From Cladosporium sp. IMV 00045 (Eukaryota; Ascomycota; Dothideomycetes; Cladosporiales; Cladosporiaceae), in NCBI GenBank assembly GCA_001931905.2, contig MSJI02000538.1, forward strand, positions 65,937-129,936: 64,000 nt of DNA, read 5' to 3'. Below, in pieces: positions 22,398 through 33,844 of this stretch. The notes under the pieces were generated by a model. The model was not told where the DNA came from, did not search any database, and saw nothing but the letters and a program-made list of their open reading frames with translations. Numbering within the stretch: the first letter of the stretch is position 1; each line of letters opens with the position of its first letter. Position numbers and translations under genes: made by a program.

Positions 22398-23388
22398 TCA
22401 CTTCTCTTTATCCCCCTCACCCTTCCCCTTCACCCCCTCCACCTCCTTCTTCTCATCCTCCAATTCCTTCCTCGACTTAATCGACCCCTCAACCTGCTCC
22501 ACCGCCCTCTCAATCTCCACCTCCATCTCCGGCAATCGGAACGCCTCCGCCAGCAACTTCCCGTTCCACTTCTGCAGCAGCATGACCTCTTCCGCGTCGC
22601 CGTTCGTCTGCGCTTCCACCACGCGCGTCACGCGCTCGACGTCTTCCGTTGAGGGTCGCGCTGCTTCTCGCGACGCTTGTCGGGTCGGGTGCAGCAGGCC
22701 TGCTGTGTACATGGCGTCTAGCTGCGGGGAGAGCATTGATGTAATTTTGTTGTTGGACGTGAGGTGTTCGAGTAACTTGCCGCCGTAGAGGGCGCGGTAG
22801 TGGGAGTAGCCTCGGAAGCAGAGGTAGAAGAAGGGGAGGTTGGGGATGCTGTGATGGTAATCGGTCAGTCAGTATTGCTGTTTCCTTCCTTCCTTCGAGT
22901 TCGAATTTCATGGATATGCAAATCCACGAGGTATTGAATACTCACATCGGCACAAACGTAAACGGGAACGTAACCGGCATCCAAGCCAAAGACTGCCACA
23001 TCTTCCTGCGATGCAACGCCTGCCTATCCATCGCGATCCCCCTCAATACCTCCCCCACCCTGCTCTCCTTCAAATACGCGCCGGGAAAGAGACACTCAAA
23101 CTTCAACTTCCCGGCATCGATATCCTGCAACCTCTTATCCGTCGCAGGTGGGATGGTTTTCAGTCCCCATTCTTCGAAAGGTATGCGCCGGAACAGGTGG
23201 TTGCCGTATTCCGTCACCTTCTTCTTCCACCCCGACTCGGCTTTTTCCCAGCTCGTCCAGGTTTCGCTCGATTTGTCGATGATGCGGTCCGTGAGCGGGA
23301 GTTTGCTGCCTGGTGGGAGGGAGTGCGGGACGCGTTCGCAGAAGACGAGCGTGCGGCGCGTGGAGACTGGGAGGAGGAAGAGGCGCAT
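22398..23388 (-). CDS. mitochondrial K+/H+ exchange-related (Mit_KHE1) protein, two exons
   Basis: Exons are 23388-22946 and 22848-22398, separated by a 97-nt intron with a GTGAGT donor that splits an Ile codon; the product is 297 aa. The opening MRLFLLPVSTRRTL followed by WTSWEKAESGWKKKVTEYGNHLFRRIPFEEWGLKTIPP is the hallmark of the Mit_KHE1 family (yeast YDL183C type). These proteins sit in the mitochondrial inner membrane and are needed for K+/H+ exchange and matrix volume control. A hydrophobic stretch spans the splice junction (VTFPFTFVPIIPNLPFFYLCF), the likely membrane segment. The C-terminal third is charged and ends in a Lys/Glu-rich tail. The intron placement is supported because it restores this membrane segment. 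Confidence in the family is high. Confidence 0.87.
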
Positions 23389-23838
23389 TGCGGTTTGTTG
23401 TGGATTATTGATTAGAAGGAATGTGTCAAGGCATGAGAATACAGTATTAGAGAATCAAGAAGAGACAAAATTACAAGAAAACTCAATCAAAAGGGGGACG
23501 GGAGGCGCAGTCGCATGGTGTGTTATTGTTATGGCGACTGGACTTGGATATTTTTGATATGACGTTCGCTGCGCTTCCTCAAATCATCAATGCACGTGGG
23601 GAAATCAATCTAGACCTGGATGTCAATCATCTTGTTGCCGCAACTTGGGCCTCGGTCCTTGGTATATGCAAGTAAGCGAAACAAGATACTCATATATGCA
23701 TGCACAAGTGTCACCCTGGCACAGATAAGCGCAAATGCTTAACCTCATGTGTACTTTGCATTGCTCGCTACGCGTTATTTACAAGCGCTCTCTCCCTTGG
23801 AAATCTCATAATTGTCGTCACGCCATTCCATGTCTCCT
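23389..23838. promoter_or_regulatory. promoter of the Mit_KHE1 gene and 3' flank of the NmrA-like gene
   Basis: A 450-bp gap between two genes on the minus strand. I see no coding sequence and no motif I can assign. Confidence 0.4.
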
Positions 23839-24732
23839 TCAGCTATGCTCCTTCACAACTGCCTTCACTGCCTCATCAAGATCCTCATCCTCCAAGCCTA
23901 GCCGCTCCATAGCAAAGTCATCTCTAATCTCCCAGTTACCCTCCTGAGCACCAAGCAACCAGACCAAATTCTCAATCGCCGCCTTGTCTCCCTCGTCGCG
24001 CTTGATCATCTGCTGGCGTTCGTACGTCTCATCGTCAAGCCACTCAACCTCGTACTTGGCATCGCTGGCTCTCTCAAACGCCTGCACGATGTCCAGCTGC
24101 GTGACGCAGAAACTCTGCACAAACATGACCTTGTTCGCGGTCACTTCGGGCCTCTGCAGAATCCTCGAAGTCGCCCTGCCGACTTGCGCGAGCGTGCTGT
24201 AGGATGCTTTCAGGTTCTTGACAATGTCGGCGCGGTTCTCCTTCGGCCAGACGTGCAGGAATGCAGGATCCCAGTCGAAGAAATGCCCGCAGACCAGGCT
24301 GGACCAGGAGAAGCTTTCATTCTCATTGGCGAGCTTCGTCAGGTACTCGATGACGGTAGTTTTGTTTTTAAACAGCGGCACGCACTCCTGCGCGTGCTCG
24401 CTGGCGGAGTCGACACTGCCAAAATCGGCGGGGATGAAGCGCTTGACGCCGGCTTTGAGGGCGGCGTCGGCGAGGCGTTTTTGGATGTCGACTTGCGTGC
24501 CTTTGATCGTGACGATGACGGCGTCTTGGCTTTGGAAGATGGGCACTAGGTCGTCGACCGCGAAGGCATCGTCTACTTGCTCTACTTTTACGCCTGAGGG
24601 GTAGTTGTCGGGCGATTTTGAGGATGCACGCTTGAGGACCGTGACGGCGAACTTGTCGTTGACCAGAGCGTCCAGGACAGCAGGACCGACGTTGCCATTG
24701 GCGCCTAGGAGGCAGACGTTCTTGATGGACAT
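23839..24732 (-). CDS. NmrA-like / isoflavone-reductase-like NAD(P)-binding protein
   Basis: A single exon of 297 aa. It begins with a Rossmann beta strand and dinucleotide-binding loop, VCLLGANGNVGPAVLDAL (6-23), followed by VTVLKRASSKSP, where the basic residue after the second strand favours NADP(H). Later segments fit the NmrA/PCBER atypical short-chain dehydrogenase family: DAVIVTIKGTQVDIQKRLADAALKAGVKRFIPADFGS and a middle region with SWSSLVCGHFFDWD. The members include small-molecule reductases and non-enzymatic redox sensors that bind regulators; the sequence does not tell which applies. The active-site Lys expected in PCBER-type reductases is not evident in a canonical position. No biosynthetic cluster surrounds it. 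Family is secure, function open. Confidence 0.85.
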   Translation of the reverse strand: MSIKNVCLLGANGNVGPAVLDALVNDKFAVTVLKRASSKSPDNYPSGVKVEQVDDAFAVDDLVPIFQSQDAVIVTIKGTQVDIQKRLADAALKAGVKRFIPADFGSVDSASEHAQECVPLFKNKTTVIEYLTKLANENESFSWSSLVCGHFFDWDPAFLHVWPKENRADIVKNLKASYSTLAQVGRATSRILQRPEVTANKVMFVQSFCVTQLDIVQAFERASDAKYEVEWLDDETYERQQMIKRDEGDKAAIENLVWLLGAQEGNWEIRDDFAMERLGLEDEDLDEAVKAVVKEHS

Positions 24733-25607
24733 GTTGGTCGTGTTTTTGGTCGCTTTGGATGGTATGAAGTTTGAGTTTATTATTGCGAGTGGAAGGTTTT
24801 ATCCAGATTCAGTGGGGTGATGATTTCACAAAACCTTGTTATACAACAACTGTGATGTATTCAATGGCAAGTCTCGCTTCCGTCACAAGAAATGACTCCT
24901 AGGGTTCGGTTCGTAGCCTTTGCGAAGGATGTCGGTTACCTTATCTTGGCTGTTACGTATGTTATATGCATCGCGCTCTCGGTCTGTGTGCTCACAGCTG
25001 CTGTTGAATCGGAACATTTTCCGCGTCGTGAGCCCGACCTTGCCCGGATCCTCGACGACAACATGACACAGCCTCCCATACCATGGCAAGTCATCTGACG
25101 AGTGGAAGGCTGTGCCGATGACATCATCTCGAATGAATACTACTGCCTGGCGAGAATGGCAACATCAATGGTCAATCACAATCCTGCTTTCTGGGCGCTT
25201 GGTGTTGGGGAACATCGGCCTTTGACGTTCCCTACAGTTGTCGGTCACATGCCAGAACCAGCAGCTATGATGCAATTGCAACGATCCGATTCTTGTAAAC
25301 AGAGCTATCACAAAACACATGCTAATGGATTATGGATACTGTCTACACTCCTTCCCTTAGCTAAAACCCTGGGGTGCTGAGGAGCATTCAACTTTTGATA
25401 CAATTGCCGCAGTTGTAATAATATCAATACATTGCTTGTCAAGATATTGCTTCATTTAAGACTAGATTTGATTCGTGATTCGTACGCTCCGTGGCCAGAC
25501 TCAGCAGCATGAATCAACAGGCCCGTCACTCATCGCTGTCAAGCCGCTGCGTCCGTGTACTTCACCGAACCACAGACTTAGCTGATGGTCTCTTTGGTCA
25601 TACCCTC
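24733..25607. promoter_or_regulatory. promoter of the NmrA-like gene and 3' flank of the S10 peptidase gene
   Basis: This 875-bp gap lies between two minus-strand genes. It is of mixed composition with several stop codons in every frame. I see nothing else. Confidence 0.4.
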
Positions 25608-27472
25608 TTACAAACGCATCGTCGCATTAGTTCCATTGTGGATGTCCTCGTTACCAAAATCCCCCTTCTGGGTCGTGAAGTCCGAATGCACACCCAAGTC
25701 CGAGATCCTGCCCAAAAGGTACTCCACCTGACGGTAGGCTGCACTGGGTGCGTACTGCGGAATCATATGTCCGGCCAAATCGATAGTAACGAAAGTCAAT
25801 CCACGCTCCGTGTGCCATTTGCCGAAGTTGCCCGCTCCGGCGAGTGAACCCAAGTTCAGCTCTGAGTGGTACGGAACGAAGAAATCGTTGCTGGGATAGC
25901 TGCTGAATCCCTGCGCGTCGTTCCACGTCATGTTCTGGATGGTCATGAGAGTTCCGTTGGCGAGGAGGATGAAGTCCAGCAGGCCGTGGCCGATGATGGT
26001 GCGGTTGTTCTTCTCGATGACGCGAGGGAGCACGCTCAGACCGGAGGGAGGAGAGGTGTCGTTTTCGAGCACGCCGTCGCTGCATTCGGCCCATTCTTGG
26101 ACGGGGGCGTTGATGGCGCGCTGCACTTCGGTGCGGTTGAAGTAGATAGATGAACCTTCAGGAAGGTAGTCGAAACTGCCGGGGAAGCCTAGGTTGTCCC
26201 AGAGTAGGGGGCAGGTGGTGGCGACTTGGTAGACGTCCCAGCATGGGTTGAACAAGAGTGCGGCGTCGTAGATCTCATTCTAGGAACAAATGTTAGATTC
26301 GCGGTTTCTCATGCAAATGCCGCAATGCCATCGGCTCCTGGTGGAAGAAGACGATGTCATGGACTGGGTAAGCCAACTTACCCAAAGTGAGCATTCAGTG
26401 TTGTTTCCATCGACATTCGGTGGCGTCGGCAGAGGTCCCTTGGGTGGGAATGTAAATGCCTCATCGTAGAAGTCGGCGTAGCCGCAGGACCCCCACTTCT
26501 CATGAAGATGGTCCATGAAAGTCTGGTTGAAGTTGAAGAGACCCGACCAGTAGTCTACGAAGGGTACAGACGGTATGTCGTTGGTGACAGCGTCGTACGA
26601 CACGGATGGATCATATATCATGATCGACTCCACATTGTAGTATGTGCTGTCCGAAGCGTTGTGCATGGCATCGGCAATGTATGGGACGTAGTATCCTGCG
26701 TATGATTCACCTGTGATGTAGATCTTTCGACCGTGCCTGAGGGATGCTGGTCAGCTCCGCACTTCAGGCTGATTCGAGAGTGATTTTCGCCACTTACAGG
26801 CCAAACGTATCAACGAAGTTCTTGAAGAAACCAAGGAACTGAGCAGCGCTCTCTTCCTCGTTCTCTGGCGCACCCTCGCTACCGACATGACTGAAGCCGG
26901 TGCCGGCTGGCTGCTCCACCCATACGACGTTGGTCAAGTTCGACCAAGCCCAGTTGTTCTTGACGGGTAGGTAAGTGCCATATTGCCAGAGGAAGGGTCC
27001 TAATGGTCCCACGGTCAGCTTGATACACATACTCAGGGTTCACATGTCGCAGGAACCTACCATTCTCCTGCAAGAAACCCTCCATACTGGAACAACCAGG
27101 CCCGCCATTCAGCCAGATCAGAATCTCATCGCCCGCCAGCTCGTTCGCCGATGGGACGAACCAGAAGAAAAGCTCAGATGCGTTTACCTTGTCGGATATT
27201 GGTAGCAGACCAGCATAGCTTTCACCGATGTCGAAATGAACGTCGGGAATAGCAGTTCCATCGACGGCAAACTTTGTGGTGTTGGAGTTCTGCGGGATGA
27301 TTGTGCTTTCATTCTTCGAGCTGTACGATGGTGGCGCATTGCGGGTCTCGAGATGAGTTACTGGGCGAGCTTTTTCGAGCAGGTAGCGCTTGTTGACATG
27401 CGCTGGGTTGCGAGAGAGAGCACTTGCTGTGCTGGCGAGTGCAATCGCGGGTGCAAGGCAAGAAAGACGCAT
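25608..27472 (-). CDS. secreted serine carboxypeptidase, peptidase family S10, four exons
   Basis: Exons are 27472-27061, 26999-26798, 26736-26382 and 26279-25608, giving 546 aa. All joins keep frame and all donors are GTAAGT or GTAGGT. The first 19 residues, [19 protein letters not shown], are a typical signal peptide. S10 enzymes remove C-terminal residues at acid pH using Ser-Asp-His. Here [10 protein letters not shown] supplies Ser216, GHGLLDFIL supplies Asp425 and [12 protein letters not shown] supplies His494. [21 protein letters not shown] provides the substrate-carboxylate and oxyanion features. Several N-x-S/T sites and paired cysteines fit a secreted or vacuolar glycoprotein. The sequence ends in a short polar tail with no GPI signal or retention motif. 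It resembles the carboxypeptidase S1/F group more than vacuolar CPY, but I would not name a specific orthologue. Confidence 0.93.
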
Positions 27473-29689
27473 GTTCTTGTTGTGAGAAGCCTGCGCAGCT
27501 TCTTGCGGTTGTGATGATGGAGGAAGTGAAGCTCTGTATGAGAGAGATGTTTATGATTTCCCAAATACTGTGGCCCACATAACGGGCCCATATGCGACCT
27601 AGTCAATTACTTACTCGTGCCGAATAGTGTCGTACTAGATGGCAGGGTGGTCCATGGTTTCCCGGAGGATCCGCCATCAATGGTTCAAGGGCATACTGCC
27701 CCTCCCTCTTACAAAATGAAATTGGTATAATCGCCTTCGGTTACAAGCGAAGCTTTCAGATAAGACACAAGTGCCTTCTTGTCAAGGCTTAGCTCTGCTT
27801 CGCGATGCTTCACAAGCAAGGGAGCGGTGTTACGTTACCTCGGTTGGTTGCAGTGGTGGATTGCGATGGGAGATAAAGATTTGTTAGTTGGGGTGATCCT
27901 TGACCAGAATTGGCAGGTCGATAACAACATCATGAATTCCAAAGAAGCACGGACAACCAGGCACCAGAGCTTTGTACCGAGCATTGCTGCTATCTTGAGG
28001 AAATCGGACGTTTTTGGTGATCGTATAAGTCTGAGAATAGCTTTGACGGTGGATGCGGTGTTGCCTGTTCACCACGAGTCTTCGCCTCGGACAAGGGTTA
28101 GGGTTGGGGTAGGCCGCATGCCACTACATCTTCGATGCGTTCCTCATCTTGATCACAAATGCCTATGGATTAAACATGATCTCGAGGTTGTCCTATAGCA
28201 AGAAAGTTCCTGCTTTAGCAATCAAGATTGCGAGCCTGAACTTCCATTCATCGTGTTGGTATCCTAATACATCTTCCGGGTATGCAATCCACATGTACAC
28301 AATCAAGCCTTCGAGCTTTACGTGAGAGCAAGACCAGAAAGGCATCCGTATGAATATGGCCACCAGTTGTGGTTCGATCTTATTCTGCTGAGGGGTATCA
28401 CTCTATCTGCCAAACATTGGTAACAACCAGTGTGCCAACGACTTCAAGTCAAGAGAATAGGTAGCTTGAGCAAACGAGCTTTTCTGCGAACCAAGGAAAG
28501 TCATCCATCAACATCCAACAGAGAAATCCATATCAACGATGCCATGCCTCCGTCTACCACATACTATAGCTTCCGAGCAGCCATTGACTTTTGTGAGGCA
28601 ACACCGTAGTAAAGCAATGACCGATCCGCTCAATCAACCAACCCCAGGCACAGAGTCCACCCCTGAACATATCATGAACCCATTCATCCATCGACATCCA
28701 ACCCCATCTCAAACGACGGAGTCCACCCCGTAAGATAGCCATGGCGAACCATCCCAAAGAACCGCCTCCGCAGAGACCGTACATGCGAGGGTTCAACATC
28801 TCATCTACCATGCACACACAGCACATACACATAACTACAACAGCCAGGAGAACAACACACAGACAGATGAAGCCCACACCGCACATCCCAACCCAAACCC
28901 AAACCGTCCACCGGAGTCGACACCGGCGCAATCTCACCCTCCTGCCGCATCACCTACCAAGAATCTACACACCGCCTAACCTCCAACGCACAAGCAGGAG
29001 TGGAAACTACCCAAGGTCCAAGGGAAACTCCAAACGGACGCCACGGCGGGAGCGACGTTTTCTGTCTCGAAGCAGAAGCACAAATCTCTCTCCAGTGATA
29101 CATTCTACCGTCCACCGTTGAAGTTGCGGGGAGAAGAGTCAGGAGAGCGGGTGAGAGATGGCAAAGTGTAACGGTAGTACAGTAGTGGGAACGTTTGAAG
29201 ATTGGTAGAAAGCCGTTTGATATGTCTCGGGATAGTTAGAAAGAGAGGTCTGGCAGGTACGCTTGTGTACCCCGGATTGTGGGGGATGTTTCTTCTGTTT
29301 GATGTCTCGGTGGTACTATGGTGTGTCTTGTGTCTCCAGACTTTTTGTGAGACATGGACTGTCACGTGGGTGTTTGTGGGATGTCGGTTGATGGACATTG
29401 TTGTTATGATGGATTGATTGTTTGTGGCTGACCGGATCTGGTTGTTGACAAGCCGGGGGAGGTCAGCGTTGTGAATGATGAGACGGATTGGACGATAGTA
29501 TTCCGGAGGAGTATCCAAAAACTAAGCCTCGCAGAGGCTGACAACCATACTAACAAGAGGCCTTTGTCCGCGAAAAGCAATAGCAAAAAATAAAGACGCT
29601 GGGTATCACCGACAACGCAAGTCAAGAAGTCAAAAAAACGACAGAAAATAATCCAATCCCTTCCCCAAACCCACCCCCAGTCCCCATCA
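27473..29689. other. 2.2 kb gene-poor gap between the S10 peptidase and OSH3-like genes
   Basis: This region contains the peptidase promoter, a telomere-like G-rich motif at 28092-28110, a possible small spliced gene or coding relic at about 28539-29163, and the T-rich 3' flank of the OSH3-like gene near 29550-29660. No protein family is recognisable in any frame. Confidence 0.45.
28092..28110 (+). repeat. telomere-like G-rich motif, copy 1
   Basis: The 19-bp sequence CAAGGGTTAGGGTTGGGGT contains two direct GGGTT units around TTAGGG, the usual telomere repeat of filamentous fungi. An identical 19-bp copy in the same orientation lies at 33538-33556. It could be a telobox-type binding site or a short interstitial telomeric insertion. 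Confidence 0.75.
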
Positions 29690-32600
29690 TCAAGCCTCAA
29701 ACACCTCCTGCACACCCCCCCAATCACCCTTCACTCTCCTCTCCCAATAGCCACCCTTCTCCTTCAACCTCCACATCTCCTCACCCTCACCGCCCACCTT
29801 CTCGAAGAACTGCGGCTTCCATTCCTGCCCGTGACTCTCGCGCACTTTCTTCCTCGACCGCTGGCGTTCTTCGAGCTTCGCCTTCGTCGCCTCGGCTTTG
29901 TCCACCTCTCCTTGCTCGAGCAGACGCTGGTCAGGCCTGAGGCGCGAATCGGTAGGAGAGAGGAAGCCGTCTTCATTTTCCGTGATTTCATTGAGAGCGG
30001 CGGCGAAGGTCGTAAAACCGTAGACTTTAGCCGCATCGGGGACAAGAGGGCCGGTCTTCCAGATCTCAGCGCCCGTGTCGGTGCGCTTGAGGCTTTCCGT
30101 CCATTTGCCCGCCAGGCCGAGGGGGAGGGGCGCGTCGCCGGAAGAAGAAGGGTCGAAGAGCTGCACGGAGACTTCCTCGCTGCGGCCGGCGAACATGCCG
30201 CCTGCTTTGAAAGTGGCGACCGCGCGCATGCCGTTGGTTTCGTTGACGATGGTCATGCTTTGCACGGGCTCGACGTATTTCTCGCCTGCGATGACGTTGC
30301 GGAGGAAGCATGTTGCTTGGTTCCACGAGTAGTGCTCGCCTTTGCCTTCGTTGGGGGCGTGGAGGATGGCGTGGGAGCGGCCCTCGGTGTTCAGCTCGAC
30401 GGACTTGCCCCAGAACTTCTGCACCGGCTGGGGAGATTGTGCGAAGCACCACCCGCCGTTGTTCAGGCTTTCGGCTTGGCAGGCTGCTCGGACGGGGTGG
30501 TGGGAGACCTTTTCTGCGAGGAAGCGGAAGCCTAGATCCTCGCGGACGAGTTCGTAGGTTTCGCCGAGCATGGGGTTGAAAGGTTTGCGGATGGCTCTTT
30601 CTTTCACTCGGTTGTAGGCGAAACCTGAAATGGCGAAGGCAGCCACATAGAGGAGACGTTCACTTGCAGTGATTGAGGCAGATGCAGCGGCATCAAGAAG
30701 TGGCGAGTATTCCATGCATTCCGACAGACGCTGCAGCAACGATGTCGGCTCGTTCGCAGTGACAGGCATAGACACCGTGGAAAGATCCTTGCCTGCATTC
30801 TTGCGCAAGAACCCAATGATGCTTGGTGGGGCCTGTTTGGGGGCGAGCAGCGTGTTTCGTCGCTTTGTAGGAGGGAGTGGCAAGGGCGTGAGGGCCTTCG
30901 GCTTCGAGAGGAACATGCCAGTCGAAGAAGCGCTAGCGTACATGGAGTCGTCGGCGGCCGTTTCGTCGGTACTACTGGCGTCAGAGTCCGCATACGAGAT
31001 TTGCTCTTCTGCGTTGCCATCGTTTGCTTCTTCAAATTCGCTCGACCGGCGGATAGTGAGAAATTGTGACGGTGTGTTAGATCCATCCATGGCATCGAAG
31101 AACTCTTCGCTCCTAGTAGACTCCAGTGACATGCGGGAAGTAGACACCGGGAGAGGTGGCATGCGACGTGCCTTGCTTTCGGCGAGCAGGGCAGAGAATC
31201 CCGCCACAGCGTCGTCAAGATCGCGCAGCAAAGCCATGCATCTATCGTGCACACCCTCGTCACCATGCCCAAGCTGTGCCTGCGAGGGTGTCTTGTTCCC
31301 AACCGCAGGCGACACTGAACCACTTGCGGAAGCCGGTACAGCCAATTGACCAGAAACCGTACGCCTGAGCAGTTGTGTAGCCGGGTTCCGTCCTGAGCTT
31401 GCTGTGCTTGGTTTCCTCTTCCAGAAGGGGCGCTTTTCTGGTGCTCGATCGTCATTCACGTCTTGGAAGTAGTCATTGGCTGTGGAGTCGTGCGATGCCG
31501 GGCTGGGTGCAGTGCTACTGCTGTTCGAAGTGGTGTGGCTCAACCCAAGACCAGTCGCGGTAGGAGCATACTTCGGGTCTGTATCTTTCGCAAGCCTGCG
31601 CACAGCATCTCGCGATCCAGCAATCTTGCTGACCAGCTGCTCGGCACGTGCCCACTCATTCTGTTCAGCTGGGTCCTGCTCCTTAGGCCTGGAGAAGCTA
31701 GGGAATGTTGCCATAGGTGTGGCTGGGGTGGATGCGGTGTTGGCAGATGCTGCAGCGCGCTCCAAAGCCTCCCTCCAGCCATCAAAATCCTTCTTGTTGC
31801 CAGCCTTAAGATGCCAAAGCTCCGCGCCCGAGTCCACCGTGAACTCCCTAGCCTTCTCGTTCACGGCAATTGCAGCGAGTGAAAGAGGAATCGCACCGCG
31901 GAGTGCAGACGAGTGACGGTCTCTGTAGTAGGACAGCGTCGCAGATGTGAAGTCTAGTGAGAAGAAGCGCCTAGCATGTCCTTGCCCCTTCTTTCTCCGC
32001 TTCTTGAGCAAGGCACCGGTGTAGAACGTAGATCCTTCCAGTCCCCTTGATTCAGTCGCGTTCGACTTTGGTCGCGGATCCTCCAAGACACCACGATGAA
32101 GAGCGGAATCGCTATGAAGCGACTCGACCGAATCCGGAACAGGGTGCATAGACGGACTCGAAGTCTTCCTGCCGCCTTGAGCGGCGGAAGCGAATGCTTG
32201 GGAGTAATGCAGGTGGTGGCCAGACTTTGGCGGCGCGTTGGTCGGGTGCGTCATGAGCACGAAGGTGATCGTTTTGCCCGTCGTCTTGGAGAAGGTGTTA
32301 TCGAACACCAAGCCGTACATGCCTCCCTCGCCCTCGGCGACGTCGTAGCGGCCCATTGACACCTTGTCGGCTTCGCACTTGCCCGTCCACGCCACGGATC
32401 GGAGTCCTATGCCCTCCAGCTTCTCCACCAGCGCCTGCGAAGCGGCTCTGCTGACCGACCCGCGGTGTCCCCTCTTTCCTTCCTGAGCGGTGCCATCTGT
32501 CCCACCGGACCCAATAGCAGGCGTCTGGGGCTGATCGAGTGTTTCGTGCGTCGGGAGAGGAGGCGCGAGGCCATTCTTGTGGCCTGGGTGTTTGAAGATG

Positions 32601-32790
32601 CCAAAGTCAATGCTCTTCTTGTGCGGTTGCACGCTCCATGAGATCGAGTGGTGTTCGGGGACCTGGATCCAGCGGACAAGGTAACTCTTTGTGCGCGAAA
32701 CGGTCAGTCTCAGCTAGCAATGTGTGCACCTCTCAAGTAAATGCGCATTCTTACCTTGGAGTGCACCACAATATTTTCTATGCCCGCCAT
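29690..32790 (-). CDS. OSH3: oxysterol-binding-protein homologue, OSH3-like (GOLD-PH-ORD), two exons
   Basis: A 12-codon first exon (32790-32755, MAGIENIVVHSK) is joined across a 68-nt intron to 32686-29690, giving 1010 aa. The short exon is needed to complete the N-terminal GOLD-type domain: IVVHSKSYLVRWIQVPEHHS onward, with a second half around GRYDVAEGEGGMYGLVFDNTFSKTTGK. A PH domain lies near 231-325 (STFYTGALLKKRRKKGQGHARRFFSLDF). The C-terminal lipid-transfer domain contains FNPMLGETYELV and the signature EKVSHHP near residue 740. Osh3 acts at ER-plasma-membrane contacts, binding PI4P and affecting Sac1-dependent PI4P turnover. An FFAT-like motif is plausible in the acidic, disordered linker (EFFDAMDGS near the middle), but this is inference. 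The gene is divergent from a second ORP gene. Confidence 0.94.
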
Positions 32791-33844
32791 GTCGCCAGCT
32801 GACGCAGGTGGATGAGCAAGGCAGCAGGATATCCGGTTTGTACCATGCGAGGGTCTACGTAAGTACGAGAGCGAGCGGGCGTGTAGATTTGTGTTCAAAC
32901 TAATATACTGCAAAGAGTGTTTTCCTTGCAGCACCGGAGCCACACGGATGTTTGAAGGGCGCTCGTGACAAAAAATGGTTTCCCTCGGTATCCGGTGGAA
33001 GCAGCTCGCGTTCGTTCCTGGGCGAAGCGAGAATGGCGGGATGCCAGGGATCTGCACAGGGATGTGGTGGATGCTTTGCGTGTCGCAAGTAGAGGACTTG
33101 CTGCTGTTCGAGAACAAATACGTCGATTTTCAATGGAATACTCGTATAATCTCAGGAAGTGTTACCTGTCTGAAAAAAACAGATTGTTTGCTGCAGACGC
33201 ACGATCGGTCGCGTGTCATCGTACGATTCAACTCTGTACAGCTCTCGCTCTCAGTCCCTGTGAAACGTCTCGTGGTGCGTCAGCCCTCTGCCTTTCGCTT
33301 GCCCAGCCTTAGCCACTAGCATCCGCCGTCGACCGTTCTCAGATTAATGAGAGAATCCTGTGAGGATGGACAAGCGAGTTTGCCGATGGTCTCAATTTCC
33401 CCTGGATTGCTCGTGTTTGCTGGGATGTCGAGTTCTATGCGTTTCTACTTTCAAAGGTGATCACTTACCTCAGCAGCTGACTGGCAGCGCAAACAAACAA
33501 CCAGACATCATCATCAAACACACTAATGATGGTGCTGCAAGGGTTAGGGTTGGGGTTGCGTCGGTTGAACGCTTGTCCATGACGACATTCCTCTTGGACG
33601 CCTGCTAAAGATGTTGGAAACTCAACTCGCCATGCTCGGAGAGTGAGCGCAGTAGACACGACTAATCTTGAATTTTCTTGACCAGCTTACCTTATAGATT
33701 AATCACGAGGCCTTTTCTTTGGAGGAAAACACCGCAGCAAGCACCGTTGCACGCTTTGCAGACATACGTCGACAGGAAGTGTTGGGGCGACAACTCATCT
33801 CACAACATCAGTGTTGACAGACAAGCAGTCGCTCACCCTCAATC
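32791..33844. promoter_or_regulatory. shared divergent promoter of the OSH3-like and KES1-like genes
   Basis: This 1.05 kb separates the two start codons of divergent OSBP-family genes. It contains the second copy of the telomere-like motif at 33538-33556, about 290 bp before the KES1-like ATG. No coding sequence is supported. Confidence 0.55.
33538..33556 (+). repeat. telomere-like G-rich motif, copy 2
   Basis: This is identical over 19 bp to the motif at 28092-28110 and in the same orientation. The flanks differ, apart from a continued GGTTG in this copy. It lies in the bidirectional promoter between two OSBP-family genes, which favours a regulatory telobox explanation here. Confidence 0.75.

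Noticed and set aside
28554..28937. Minus-strand 127-codon frame rich in Cys, Val and Gly
   Set aside because: It is the complement of a CA/AC-rich stretch and looks like low-complexity sequence, not a secreted cysteine-rich protein; it has no signal peptide at its start.
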